Shown piece by piece: positions 7,351 to 16,050 of a stretch of DNA of 20,376 nt. The stretch's first letter is position 1, and the number at the start of each line of letters is the position of its first letter. Source of the DNA: Oscillospiraceae bacterium (GTDB lineage: Bacteria > Bacillota > Clostridia > Oscillospirales > Oscillospiraceae); NCBI GenBank assembly GCA_024404735.1, contig JAKSPP010000011.1, positions 1 through 20,376 on the forward strand. The letters run 5' to 3'. The notes beneath the pieces are model-generated. The model had not been told where the DNA came from. It did not search any database and saw only the letters and a program-made list of their open reading frames with translations. The translations under genes and the position numbers were made by a program.

Positions 7351-8646
7351 GTGCAGAAAGTATATACAAAAATAGAATCCATAGTCGGTAACGTAGTAAC
7401 AGTCAGGGCAGAGGATGTTCGTCTGGGAGACCTTGCACTTGTGGGCGATTCCTACGCAACCGTAATAAAACTGGATAATGATATAGTATCGCTTCAGGTA
7501 TTCGCCGGAGCCCAGGGCGTAGGCACCCGTGATACCATTCGCTTCCTCGGAAGACCGATGATGGTATCCTTCTCCGAAAATCTGCTGGGCAGAATATTCG
7601 ACGGTACAGGCGTCCCCAGAGACGGAAGACCCGCACTAACCGAAAATATGATAGAAATAGGCGGTCCCTCCTTCAATCCTTCAAAGAGAATCATGCCCAA
7701 AAACATGATAAGAACCGGAATTCCGATGATAGATGTCTTCAATACTCTCGTAGAGAGCCAGAAACTGCCTATATTCTCAATTTCCGGCGAGCCCTATAAT
7801 GCACTTCTTTCAAGAATTGCACTTCAGGCAGAGGTTGATGTAATTATCCTGGGAGGAATGGGCCTTAAATACGACGATTACCTTACCTTCAGAGATACTC
7901 TTGAAAAGGGCGGAGCAATGAGCCATACCGTAATGTTTGTACATACGGCCTCTGACCCCATAGTTGAGTGTACTCTTGTTCCGGATATGTCCCTTGCGGT
8001 TGCCGAGCAGTTTGCTCTTCAGGGCAAGAAGGTTCTTGTTCTGCTGACAGATATGACAAACTACGCCGATGCCCTTAAGGAAATGGCAATCACTATGGAG
8101 CAGGTTCCCTCAAACAGAGGATATCCCGGAGATCTTTACTCCAATCTTGCCGCCCGTTATGAGAAGGCCGTTGACATTGAGGGTGCCGGCTCAATAACGG
8201 TACTTGGTGTAACCACCATGCCCGGTGATGACGTAACACACCCTGTCCCGGATAATACAGGCTATATAACAGAGGGCCAGTACTATCTCAAGGACGGACA
8301 TATTGAGCCCTTTGGTTCTCTTTCCCGACTGAAGCAGAACGTTAACGGAAAGACAAGAAATGACCACAGAGCTCTGATGGACGGTATGATCAGACTTTAT
8401 TCCCAGTATAAGGAAGCACTTGAGAAAAAATCCATGGGCTTTTTGATGTCGGACTGGGATATGAAGCTGCTTAAGTATGGTGAGCTTTTCGAGTCCGGAC
8501 TTATGGATCTGTCTGTAAATATTCCCCTTGAGGACGCTCTTGACCTTGGATGGAAGATACTTGCAGATTGCTTTGAGCCCAATGAGACAGGCCTTAAAAC
8601 AGACCTTCTCAAAGAGAGATGGCCCGATAAGACTGCCGTAATGTAA
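7351..8646 (+). CDS. atpB: V-type ATPase subunit B, copy 1
   Basis: Non-catalytic nucleotide-site subunit that alternates with A in the V1 head. The start is GTG at 7351, seven bases after a strong AAGGAGG inside the end of atpA; no ATG is nearby. The 431 residues lack a P-loop. The equivalent segment reads SGEPYNALLSRIALQA (S145 onward), as expected for B. Other landmarks are GRIFDGTGVPRDGRP, the MTNYADALKEMA segment, EQVPSNRGYPGDLY and the C-terminal SLSRLKQNVNGKTRNDH, which contributes the arginine finger region to the A site. Thirteen bases separate it from subunit D. Confidence 0.96.
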   Translation: MQKVYTKIESIVGNVVTVRAEDVRLGDLALVGDSYATVIKLDNDIVSLQVFAGAQGVGTRDTIRFLGRPMMVSFSENLLGRIFDGTGVPRDGRPALTENMIEIGGPSFNPSKRIMPKNMIRTGIPMIDVFNTLVESQKLPIFSISGEPYNALLSRIALQAEVDVIILGGMGLKYDDYLTFRDTLEKGGAMSHTVMFVHTASDPIVECTLVPDMSLAVAEQFALQGKKVLVLLTDMTNYADALKEMAITMEQVPSNRGYPGDLYSNLAARYEKAVDIEGAGSITVLGVTTMPGDDVTHPVPDNTGYITEGQYYLKDGHIEPFGSLSRLKQNVNGKTRNDHRALMDGMIRLYSQYKEALEKKSMGFLMSDWDMKLLKYGELFESGLMDLSVNIPLEDALDLGWKILADCFEPNETGLKTDLLKERWPDKTAVM

Positions 8647-8659
8647 AAAGGAGCAGTCT

Positions 8660-9274
8660 ATGGCCGTCAGACTAACAAAGAATGAACAGAAGATTCAGAA
8701 GGACAGGCTGAAGCAGTATGAGCGATACCTTCCGACTCTTCAGTTAAAGAAGCAGCAGCTTCAGTCGGTAATAATGAGAGTGAGAGCCGAGCTGGAGCAG
8801 ACCGAGGCCGAAAGACTGAAAACAATAGGCGATCTTGATGAATGGATAGATGTATTTGCGGAAAATGCACTGTTCGAAGAAGAGCTGAAGCTTGAAAATC
8901 TTATATATCCGGAGAAGGTAGTAACGGAAACACTGAATATAGCGGGAGTAACAATTCCCGCCTTCAGGGAGCTGACCTTTAAGAAACTGGATTATAAGCC
9001 GGAAAATTATCCTCTGTGGGTGGATACGGCAGTATTCAAGCTGCGCAAGATTGCCCGTCTTGACGCTATCTACAAAACCTTGCTCAGGCAGGTGGAGCTG
9101 CTTGAGGCAGAGCTTCGGTCAACCTCTCAGAGAGTAAACCTCTTTGAAAAGGTAAAGATACCCGAGTGTAAGGAGAATATCCGCGTAATAGGAGTATTCC
9201 TCGGCGACCAGCAGACAGCGGCCGTAGTACGCGGAAAGATTTCCAAAAAGAAGCTGGAGGGTGCGGCACAATGA
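8660..9274 (+). CDS. atpD: V-type ATPase subunit D, copy 1
   Basis: Central rotor shaft of V1. The 204 residues form the expected pattern of a long N-terminal helix (KNEQKIQKDRLKQYERYLP, then LKKQQLQ) and a long C-terminal helix (LLRQVELLEAELRSTSQRVNLFEKVKIP) that pair as an antiparallel coiled coil inside the A3B3 ring. The ribosome site AAAGGAG precedes ATG at 8660. Its last bases overlap the start of subunit I as ATGA. Subunit F, the usual rotor partner, is not encoded in the operon. Confidence 0.93.
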   Translation: MAVRLTKNEQKIQKDRLKQYERYLPTLQLKKQQLQSVIMRVRAELEQTEAERLKTIGDLDEWIDVFAENALFEEELKLENLIYPEKVVTETLNIAGVTIPAFRELTFKKLDYKPENYPLWVDTAVFKLRKIARLDAIYKTLLRQVELLEAELRSTSQRVNLFEKVKIPECKENIRVIGVFLGDQQTAAVVRGKISKKKLEGAAQ

Positions 9275-11115
9275 TAGAAAAAATGAAAAAAGTCTATGTC
9301 GTGTCTTCGGCGCAAAAAAAAGATGAGATGCTAAAGGGTCTCAGAAAGCTCGGATTACTGCACCTTAGCGAGAAAAAGGGAGCAGACAGGGCAGTAACCG
9401 AAAAGTACATCGAGCTTTCGCAGACGATAAACCTTCTGGCTGATTATGCCCCGGATAAAAAGGAAGCAAAGCCGGAGAAGAAGCCACTTGCAGGTGATGA
9501 GGAATTTGCGGAGATTTATGCCGCAGTAAAAGAGGGCTTTGAAAAAAAGGATTTCCTTACAAAGGAAATAAACCTAACAGTATCCGAAATAGAAAGAATT
9601 GCCCCCTGGGGAGATTTTTCACCCTCTGAAATAGCGGAGCTTAAGGAAGACGGAGTCGAGCTTCACTTTTACAGAATGGGCAAGGCAGAGCTGAAAATGC
9701 TGTCGGAGAACGAAGAAGCCCGCTTCATAAAGCTATCTTCTGTAGAAAAATCCGAAACCGTTGCAATAATAGGCTCTCTTCCCGCAGGCGTATCCGGAAC
9801 CGAGCTCAGCCTTCCCAGTGTAAGCCTTTCGGAGCTTCGTGCATATCTGGCGGAGCTTAAAGAGCAGTATGAAACCAACGAGTATGCTCTTAAGGAGCTT
9901 GCCTCCAATGATGCAAGCTTTAAGTACCGTCTCATAAAGGCGGAAAGTGAAATTGAGTATTCGGCGGTCGGCGCAAGTACAGAAGGGGACGATGAGCTCT
10001 GCTGGCTGTGCGGTTATATCCCCGATGAGGAAATGCCTTCATTCCGCAGCGCTGCATCGGAAAACGGCTGGGCATATGCGGAGGACGATATTCAGTCGGA
10101 TGATGAAACGGTTCCCACGAAGGTAAAGTACGGAAAGGTATCCGGACTGATAAAGCCTGTATTTGATATACTGGGAATACTTCCGGGATACAGGGAATCC
10201 GATATTTCAATCTGGTTTCTTCTGTTCTTTGCCCTGTTCTTTGCAATGATAATAGGCGACGGCGGATACGGATTGGTAATCCTTATTGCGACAATCCTGA
10301 TAAGAGTTAAGAGCAAGAAGAGCAGTAATGTAACATTCCTTCTGTTTGTACTGTCCATAGCGACGATAGTATGGGGCTGTGTGACGGGAACATGGTTTGC
10401 AGCCAAGGGTGCAATGAACATCCCGTTTCTCAGAATGCTTGTAATACCGAGCTTTGCAACCTATCCCGAGGTATTTAATCTGACCTCGGCAGACAGTCAG
10501 AACGGCATAATGAAGCTGTCCTTCTCAATAGGCGCAATACAGATGGCAATAGGAAGCCTCATAGCGATAAGAAAGAAAATATCCGAGAAGAATTTAAGCT
10601 GGATATCTGATTTCGGATGGCTGATAGCAATTATTGCGATGTATATGCTTGCCCTGCAGCTTGTAATAGGCGAGGCAATAAGCATACCTCTTGTATTCGC
10701 AATGGTAGGAGCTGCCTTCGTAATAGTCCTTCTGTTCGGCGGAATGAGTCCGGAAAGAACCTTTGCTCAGGGACTTAAGGCAGGGCTTGCAGATGCATTT
10801 ACGGTATTCCTCAATACTGTAAGCTGCTTCGGAAACATAATGAGCTACATAAGGCTCTTTGCAGTCGGAATGGCAGGCGTGGCAATCTCCCAGAGCTTTA
10901 ATGATATAGCCGCGGGAATGGGCGGACCGCTGATTATCTTCGGTGCCGTAGTAGTAATAATAGGCCACGTGTTGAACCTTGTAATGTGTTTCCTTTCGGT
11001 AGTAGTACACGGCGTGCGACTTAATGTCCTGGAGTTTTCCGGACAGGCCGGTATGGAATGGGCAGGAATTGCCTACGAGCCGTTTAAGGAAGACGAGAAA
11101 CTTAATAATAACTAA
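9271..11115 (+). CDS. atpI: V-type ATPase subunit I (membrane stator), copy 1
   Basis: Membrane stator (subunit a equivalent) that forms the ion half-channels and anchors the peripheral stalk. Of 614 residues, about 1-312 are a soluble N-terminal domain rich in Lys and Glu. From W315 onward about eight membrane helices follow, beginning WFLLFFALFFAMIIGDGGYG. The essential Arg facing the rotor is R528 in SYIRLFAVGMAG. The family end signature (HVLNLVMCFLSVVVHGVRL, then LEFSGQAGMEWAG and YEPF) is intact. The start is set by the ATGA overlap with atpD and GGAGGGTG upstream; another ATG four codons later is possible. It lies 29 bases before subunit K. Confidence 0.95.
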   Translation: MIEKMKKVYVVSSAQKKDEMLKGLRKLGLLHLSEKKGADRAVTEKYIELSQTINLLADYAPDKKEAKPEKKPLAGDEEFAEIYAAVKEGFEKKDFLTKEINLTVSEIERIAPWGDFSPSEIAELKEDGVELHFYRMGKAELKMLSENEEARFIKLSSVEKSETVAIIGSLPAGVSGTELSLPSVSLSELRAYLAELKEQYETNEYALKELASNDASFKYRLIKAESEIEYSAVGASTEGDDELCWLCGYIPDEEMPSFRSAASENGWAYAEDDIQSDDETVPTKVKYGKVSGLIKPVFDILGILPGYRESDISIWFLLFFALFFAMIIGDGGYGLVILIATILIRVKSKKSSNVTFLLFVLSIATIVWGCVTGTWFAAKGAMNIPFLRMLVIPSFATYPEVFNLTSADSQNGIMKLSFSIGAIQMAIGSLIAIRKKISEKNLSWISDFGWLIAIIAMYMLALQLVIGEAISIPLVFAMVGAAFVIVLLFGGMSPERTFAQGLKAGLADAFTVFLNTVSCFGNIMSYIRLFAVGMAGVAISQSFNDIAAGMGGPLIIFGAVVVIIGHVLNLVMCFLSVVVHGVRLNVLEFSGQAGMEWAGIAYEPFKEDEKLNNN

Positions 11116-11144
11116 TCTTCATTTAACAAAGGAGAATTAATAAA

Positions 11145-11585
11145 ATGACTTCATCTTTAGCTTTTTTGGGAATGGCAGCAGCTCTCGGCCTTTCTGCACT
11201 TGGCTCGGCTGCGGGTGCAGGCGCAGCAGGTATGTCTTCAATCGGCGCATGGAAGAAGTGCTATGCTAATGGTAAGCCTGCTCCCTTTATTATGGTTGCA
11301 TTCTCCGGTGCACCTCTTACTCAGACAATATACGGCTTCCTTCTTATGAACTTCATTAAGTCTGCTCTTGCCCGTGGTATAGATCCTATGCTCGCTTTTG
11401 GCGTTGGAGTCTTCGGCGGCTGCGCAATCGGACTTTCCGGTCTCTTCCAGGGCAGGTGCGCTGCAGGTGCAGCAGACGCTTTGGGTTCAACAGGAAAGGG
11501 CTCGGCAAACTATTTTATAGTAGTAGGTATTATTGAGACTGTTGCTCTGTTTACCCTCGTTTTCTCTTTGCTGCTTCTTGGCTGA
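11145..11585 (+). CDS. atpK: V-type ATPase rotor subunit K, copy 1 (isoform K1)
   Basis: Proteolipid subunit of the membrane rotor ring, 146 residues with four hydrophobic helices (two hairpins). Residues aligned with the Na+ ligands of Enterococcus NtpK are present: T59 and Q60 in APLTQTIYGF, Q102 in LFQG, and the ion-carrying E131 in IIETVAL. This supports Na+ rather than H+ transport (inference). AAAGGAG precedes ATG. Codons 1-73 are identical to copy 2 at base level; from position 11363 the sequence diverges. K1 differs from K2 at 14 residues, among them A76, D80, M82, the run A84-F85-G86-V87, and C93. Last gene of operon 1. Confidence 0.95.
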   Translation: MTSSLAFLGMAAALGLSALGSAAGAGAAGMSSIGAWKKCYANGKPAPFIMVAFSGAPLTQTIYGFLLMNFIKSALARGIDPMLAFGVGVFGGCAIGLSGLFQGRCAAGAADALGSTGKGSANYFIVVGIIETVALFTLVFSLLLLG

Positions 11586-11611
11586 TTGCGATAAATCTAT
11601 TAATATTTTAT

Positions 11612-11652
11612 AATAAAGAAGGAGTTTTTTGGGGCTCCTTCTTTAATTTTTT
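11612..11652 (+). terminator. Rho-independent terminator of V-ATPase operon 1
   Basis: AAAGAAGGAG (11615-11624) pairs perfectly with CTCCTTCTTT (11635-11644) around a ten-base loop, followed by AA and a run of seven T. It separates the two operons transcriptionally. Confidence 0.88.
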
Positions 11653-11715
11653 TAAAAAATTAGAACGCATTCATATTTGAAAATGCTTTATTATGGGCTT
11701 GTTGACTGACTAATT

Positions 11716-11728
11716 AGAACAATGTTCT
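11716..11728. promoter_or_regulatory. Small dyad in leader 2
   Basis: AGAACAATGTTCT is a 6-1-6 inverted repeat lying about 50 bp upstream of the -35 box of operon 2. It could be a regulator site; nothing identifies the protein. Confidence 0.3.
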
Positions 11729-11736
11729 TCTTATTG

Positions 11737-11766
11737 TTGAAAGTAACTAAAAATGAGCCGTAAAAT
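11737..11766 (+). promoter_or_regulatory. Possible second, upstream promoter of operon 2
   Basis: TTGAAA (11737-11742) and TAAAAT (11761-11766) are 18 bp apart. It is a weaker match than the promoter at 11781 and may be chance in AT-rich sequence. Confidence 0.35.
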
Positions 11767-11780
11767 ATACAAATTAACTG

Positions 11781-11809
11781 TTGATTTTTTAAGAGCTTTC
11801 CATTATACT
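11781..11809 (+). promoter_or_regulatory. Promoter of V-ATPase operon 2
   Basis: TTGATT (11781-11786) and TATACT (11804-11809) are 17 bp apart, identical hexamers and spacing to the operon 1 promoter in otherwise unrelated sequence. Start expected near 11816, with a leader of about 78 bases. Confidence 0.75.
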
Positions 11810-11834
11810 TACGAAAGAATTAATATTTAGCGGT

Positions 11835-11863
11835 ATTATTCCTTGTTAATATAGAGGAATAAT
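11835..11863 (+). promoter_or_regulatory. Leader hairpin of operon 2
   Basis: ATTATTCCT (11835-11843) pairs with AGGAATAAT (11855-11863) around an 11-base loop, inside the predicted 5' leader and 14 bases before the AAAGGA ribosome site. It has no T run, so it is more likely an operator or RNA-stability element than a terminator. Confidence 0.4.
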
Positions 11864-11893
11864 TGATTAATAATTGAAAGGAAATGGCAATTT

Positions 11894-12454
11894 ATGGAAT
11901 TGCAGATTCAGGACCTTGTTGCATCTCTCCGTAAGGACGGAATAGAGGCGGCAAACCGTGAGGCGGAGGCAATTATTTCCGAGGCAAAGAAGAAGGCCGA
12001 TGAGATAATCACCGCTGCCAGAGCAGAGGCAGACTCAGAAAAGGAAAAGGCAGAGAAGGACATAGCCATATTAAAGGAAAATGCAAAAATCGGCGCCGAT
12101 CAGGCTCAGAGGGATGCAGTCCTTTCCTTCAAAGCCGCAGTACAGCGTGAATTTGAAAAAATATTATCCGCAAAGGTAAAGGAAAACCTTTCCGGCAAGG
12201 CGATGGCATCCCTTATAAAGGCTGCGGTATCCGATGAGGATATGGGTAAATTTACGGTTGAGGTTTCCGAGGCATCCGAAGAAATTATGTCCGAGCTTGC
12301 CGCGGAAATCAAGAATGGCCTTTGCATCCGTCCCACAAAGGGCGTTAAGGCCGGCTTCCGCCTTGCATCCAGGGACGGCTCCGGTTATTTTGACTGCAGC
12401 GATGAGGAAGTAATGCAGATGCTTGCACCGTACTTCAGAAAAATAGATTTTTAA
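11894..12454 (+). CDS. atpE: V-type ATPase subunit E, copy 2
   Basis: Peripheral-stalk subunit, 186 residues, identical in protein sequence to the copy at 4503; the one base change I found (C11914) is silent. It differs in its control: the leader is unrelated, and the ribosome site is a weaker AAAGGA (11877-11882) placed 11 bases before ATG, so this copy may be translated less efficiently. First gene of operon 2. Confidence 0.85.
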   Translation: MELQIQDLVASLRKDGIEAANREAEAIISEAKKKADEIITAARAEADSEKEKAEKDIAILKENAKIGADQAQRDAVLSFKAAVQREFEKILSAKVKENLSGKAMASLIKAAVSDEDMGKFTVEVSEASEEIMSELAAEIKNGLCIRPTKGVKAGFRLASRDGSGYFDCSDEEVMQMLAPYFRKIDF

Positions 12455-12465
12455 GGATTAAAGCT

Positions 12466-12987
12466 ATGATATCCTATTATTATTTGGTCTCAAGCCTTCC
12501 GGATATCAGGGCCGATGCCGAGGTTCCCATTACCTATGATGAATTCCTTGAGCTATGCTCGGGAAATGTCAGTGCAAAGGAATACGAGCTTCTTAAGACA
12601 CTGGACTTTTCAAAATCCAAAGAGCCCGTAGTGAGAAAATGGGGGCAGTTTTATGATGAACTGCAGAAGGAACTGAATAACCAGAGAAGGGCATTGCTCG
12701 GAATGACAAACCTTGAAGAATATGACAGGGATGAGGATATGGCCCAGTTTGTGTTCTCGGCATTATCGGCAAAGAATCCTCTTGAGGCAGAGGAGTTTAT
12801 TCTGGAGAGACAGTTTGAAAACCTTGATTCATTTGCGGCAAATCATTATTTTGACGGCGCCTATCTTGTTGCATATGCAATAAAGCTGCAGCTTCTTACC
12901 CGCAGAAAAAGCTTCGGTAAGGAAAAGGGCAGGGAAGAATTCGGACGGATTATGAATATAATATCCGAGAGAGTATACGGTATATAG
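12466..12987 (+). CDS. DUF2764 family protein of the V-ATPase operon, copy 2
   Basis: Identical 173-residue protein to that at 5075, in the same place between E and A. The probable role as stand-in for the missing central-stalk subunit C is inferred from position and a loose resemblance only. Keeping a second full-length copy beside each ATPase set argues that it is a structural part of the enzyme and not an accessory. Confidence 0.72.
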   Translation: MISYYYLVSSLPDIRADAEVPITYDEFLELCSGNVSAKEYELLKTLDFSKSKEPVVRKWGQFYDELQKELNNQRRALLGMTNLEEYDRDEDMAQFVFSALSAKNPLEAEEFILERQFENLDSFAANHYFDGAYLVAYAIKLQLLTRRKSFGKEKGREEFGRIMNIISERVYGI

Positions 12988-13008
12988 TGAGTATATAGGA
13001 GACAGACG

Positions 13009-14739
13009 ATGGAAAATGTAATGGGACGGGTAACCGGAATAAACGGCAACCTTGCAAAGGTTGCGTTTGACGGTGCTGTTCATAAAAACGAGGTTGGATA
13101 TATCCTCGTTGATTCAAAGCGCCTTAAGGGCGAGGTAATCCGAATCAATAACGGAATTGCCAGTATGCAGATATATGAGATGTCAAACGGCATCAAGGTC
13201 GGAGACCCGGTTGAGTTCACCGGTGAGCTTATGAGCGTTGAGCTTGGCCCCGGACTTCTGACTCAGGTCTTTGACGGACTTCAGAACCCCCTGCCCAACT
13301 TAGCCGAGCAGTGCGGATTCTTCCTTGAAAGAGGCGTATACCTCGATCCTATTCCCGACAGGAACTGGGATTTTACTCCTTCGGTTGAGGCAGGAGACCC
13401 GGTTGAAGCAGGCTCATCCGTTGGCTATGTTCCCGAGGGAATTTTCAGACACGAAATCTTTGTTCCCTTTACCCTTAAGGGTGAGTGGACGGTTAAATCC
13501 ATTAAGGCTGCAGGTTCATACCATGTCCGTGAGACAATCTGCGTTATTGAAAACGCAAGAGGCGATGAAAAAGAGCTCTCTATGGTTATAACCCAGCCTA
13601 TCAAGCAGCCTATTAAGTGCTATGCCGAAAGGCTTATGCCCGATGAGCCCCTCATTACTCAGCTGCGATGCATAGACTCCTTCCTTCCCGTTGCAAAGGG
13701 CGGAACCTTCTGTGTTCCCGGCCCCTTCGGAGCGGGTAAAACCGTTCTTCAGCATATGGAGGCAAAGAACTCCGAGGCTGATGTAGTTATTATTGCAGCC
13801 TGCGGTGAGCGCGCAGGTGAAGTTGTTGAAGTCCTTAAGGAATTTCCCGAGCTTGATGACCCCAAGACCGGGCGCAGCCTTATGGAAAGAACAATAATTA
13901 TCTGTAATACCTCCTCAATGCCTGTTGCCGCACGTGAGGCTTCCTGCTATACGGCTGTAACTCTGGCTGAGTATTACAGACAGATGGGACTCCACGTTCT
14001 CCTTCTTGCCGATTCCACATCCCGCTGGGCTCAGGCAATGAGAGAAATGTCCGGCCGTCTTGAGGAAATTCCCGGTGAGGAAGCTTTCCCGGCTTACCTT
14101 GAGTCCACGATAGCCTCCTTCTATGAGAGAGCCGGTAAGGTTCGCCTCAATAACGGCAAAATCGCTTCCGTAACAATAGGCGGTACGGTATCTCCCGCAG
14201 GCGGTAACTTTGAGGAGCCCGTTACTCAGGCAACACTGAAGGTTGTAGGTGCCTTCCACGGACTTTCCAGAGAGCGTTCCGATGCAAGAAAGTACCCCTC
14301 CATCCACCCGATGGATTCCTGGTCAAAGTACACCGGCGTTGTAGATATGGAGCTTGTTGAAAAGGCAAGGGCCGTACTCCGCAGAGGCAATGAGGTTAAC
14401 CAGATGATGAAGGTTGTCGGTGAAGAGGGAACGAGCGATGAGGACTACATAACCTACCAGAAGGGCGAGCTTCTGGATGCAGTTTATCTGCAGCAGAACT
14501 CCTTTGATCCCGTTGATGCGGCATGCTCACCCGAGAGACAGAAGCTTGAGTTTGCCTGCCTTTACGAGGCACTTATGGCAAGCTATTCCTTCAGGGATAA
14601 GAAGGAAATCCGCGCCTTCTTTAACAGTCTTCGTCAGGAATTCCTTGACTGGCACGGAGACCTGTTCGGAACGCCCGAGTATGAGGCAAGACAGAACAAA
14701 ATAAAAGAGCTTTATATGTCCGGAATTAAGGAGGCATAA
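13009..14739 (+). CDS. atpA: V-type ATPase catalytic subunit A, copy 2
   Basis: Identical 576-residue catalytic subunit to that at 5618, with P-loop GPFGAGKT (238-245), E267 in GERAGE and DSTSRWA from D335 all intact, so the second operon encodes a functional head. Spacing to both neighbours is unchanged (21 bases upstream, 2 downstream). Confidence 0.97.
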   Translation: MENVMGRVTGINGNLAKVAFDGAVHKNEVGYILVDSKRLKGEVIRINNGIASMQIYEMSNGIKVGDPVEFTGELMSVELGPGLLTQVFDGLQNPLPNLAEQCGFFLERGVYLDPIPDRNWDFTPSVEAGDPVEAGSSVGYVPEGIFRHEIFVPFTLKGEWTVKSIKAAGSYHVRETICVIENARGDEKELSMVITQPIKQPIKCYAERLMPDEPLITQLRCIDSFLPVAKGGTFCVPGPFGAGKTVLQHMEAKNSEADVVIIAACGERAGEVVEVLKEFPELDDPKTGRSLMERTIIICNTSSMPVAAREASCYTAVTLAEYYRQMGLHVLLLADSTSRWAQAMREMSGRLEEIPGEEAFPAYLESTIASFYERAGKVRLNNGKIASVTIGGTVSPAGGNFEEPVTQATLKVVGAFHGLSRERSDARKYPSIHPMDSWSKYTGVVDMELVEKARAVLRRGNEVNQMMKVVGEEGTSDEDYITYQKGELLDAVYLQQNSFDPVDAACSPERQKLEFACLYEALMASYSFRDKKEIRAFFNSLRQEFLDWHGDLFGTPEYEARQNKIKELYMSGIKEA

Positions 14740-14741
14740 AA

Positions 14742-16037
14742 GTGCAGAAAGTATATACAAAAATAGAATCCATAGTCGGTAACGTAGTAACAGTCAGGGC
14801 AGAGGATGTTCGTCTGGGAGACCTTGCACTTGTGGGCGATTCCTACGCAACCGTAATAAAACTGGATAATGATATAGTATCGCTTCAGGTATTCGCCGGA
14901 GCCCAGGGCGTAGGCACCCGTGATACCATTCGCTTCCTCGGAAGACCGATGATGGTATCCTTCTCCGAAAATCTGCTGGGCAGAATATTCGACGGTACAG
15001 GCGTCCCCAGAGACGGAAGACCCGCACTAACCGAAAATATGATAGAAATAGGCGGTCCCTCCTTCAATCCTTCAAAGAGAATCATGCCCAAAAACATGAT
15101 AAGAACCGGAATTCCGATGATAGATGTCTTCAATACTCTCGTAGAGAGCCAGAAACTGCCTATATTCTCAATTTCCGGCGAGCCCTATAATGCACTTCTT
15201 TCAAGAATTGCACTTCAGGCAGAGGTTGATGTAATTATCCTGGGAGGAATGGGCCTTAAATACGACGATTACCTTACCTTCAGAGATACTCTTGAAAAGG
15301 GCGGAGCAATGAGCCATACCGTAATGTTTGTACATACGGCCTCTGACCCCATAGTTGAGTGTACTCTTGTTCCGGATATGTCCCTTGCGGTTGCCGAGCA
15401 GTTTGCTCTTCAGGGCAAGAAGGTTCTTGTTCTGCTGACAGATATGACAAACTACGCCGATGCCCTTAAGGAAATGGCAATCACTATGGAGCAGGTTCCC
15501 TCAAACAGAGGATATCCCGGAGATCTTTACTCCAATCTTGCCGCCCGTTATGAGAAGGCCGTTGACATTGAGGGTGCCGGCTCAATAACGGTACTTGGTG
15601 TAACCACCATGCCCGGTGATGACGTAACACACCCTGTCCCGGATAATACAGGCTATATAACAGAGGGCCAGTACTATCTCAAGGACGGACATATTGAGCC
15701 CTTTGGTTCTCTTTCCCGACTGAAGCAGAACGTTAACGGAAAGACAAGAAATGACCACAGAGCTCTGATGGACGGTATGATCAGACTTTATTCCCAGTAT
15801 AAGGAAGCACTTGAGAAAAAATCCATGGGCTTTTTGATGTCGGACTGGGATATGAAGCTGCTTAAGTATGGTGAGCTTTTCGAGTCCGGACTTATGGATC
15901 TGTCTGTAAATATTCCCCTTGAGGACGCTCTTGACCTTGGATGGAAGATACTTGCAGATTGCTTTGAGCCCAATGAGACAGGCCTTAAAACAGACCTTCT
16001 CAAAGAGAGATGGCCCGATAAGACTGCCGTAATGTAA
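14742..16037 (+). CDS. atpB: V-type ATPase subunit B, copy 2
   Basis: Identical 431-residue subunit to that at 7351, again with a GTG start behind AAGGAGG at the end of atpA. It lacks a P-loop and carries SLSRLKQNVNGKTRNDH near the C-terminus, as the non-catalytic B subunit should. Because both copies are identical, subunits from the two operons must be interchangeable in the V1 head. Confidence 0.96.
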   Translation: MQKVYTKIESIVGNVVTVRAEDVRLGDLALVGDSYATVIKLDNDIVSLQVFAGAQGVGTRDTIRFLGRPMMVSFSENLLGRIFDGTGVPRDGRPALTENMIEIGGPSFNPSKRIMPKNMIRTGIPMIDVFNTLVESQKLPIFSISGEPYNALLSRIALQAEVDVIILGGMGLKYDDYLTFRDTLEKGGAMSHTVMFVHTASDPIVECTLVPDMSLAVAEQFALQGKKVLVLLTDMTNYADALKEMAITMEQVPSNRGYPGDLYSNLAARYEKAVDIEGAGSITVLGVTTMPGDDVTHPVPDNTGYITEGQYYLKDGHIEPFGSLSRLKQNVNGKTRNDHRALMDGMIRLYSQYKEALEKKSMGFLMSDWDMKLLKYGELFESGLMDLSVNIPLEDALDLGWKILADCFEPNETGLKTDLLKERWPDKTAVM

Positions 16038-16050
16038 AAAGGAGCAGTCT

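Larger units (their letters stand above)
4501..11362. repeat. Long direct repeat, copy 1 (ATPase genes E to mid-K)
   Basis: This 6862-bp block recurs at 11892-18753 with a constant offset of 7391 and no indel. The one difference I found is T4523 versus C11914, a silent change in codon 7 of E. Encoded proteins E through I are identical, and translations in other frames and on the other strand also match, which supports identity at base level. Identity starts two bases before the E start codon and stops inside K. Confidence 0.93.

Noticed and set aside
10594..11010. 138-codon minus-strand frame within subunit I, repeated at 17985
   Set aside because: Tyr/His-rich antisense product of a hydrophobic membrane gene; its duplication simply follows the operon repeat.
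11716..11728. SOS (LexA) box at AGAACAATGTTCT
   Set aside because: The arms GAAC and GTTC are three bases apart, whereas the Gram-positive SOS box has four, and an ATPase operon is not a usual target.
11835..11863. Rex operator in leader 2 (TTGTTAA at 11843)
   Set aside because: Only the left half matches; the right half does not, and there is no phased array as in leader 1.
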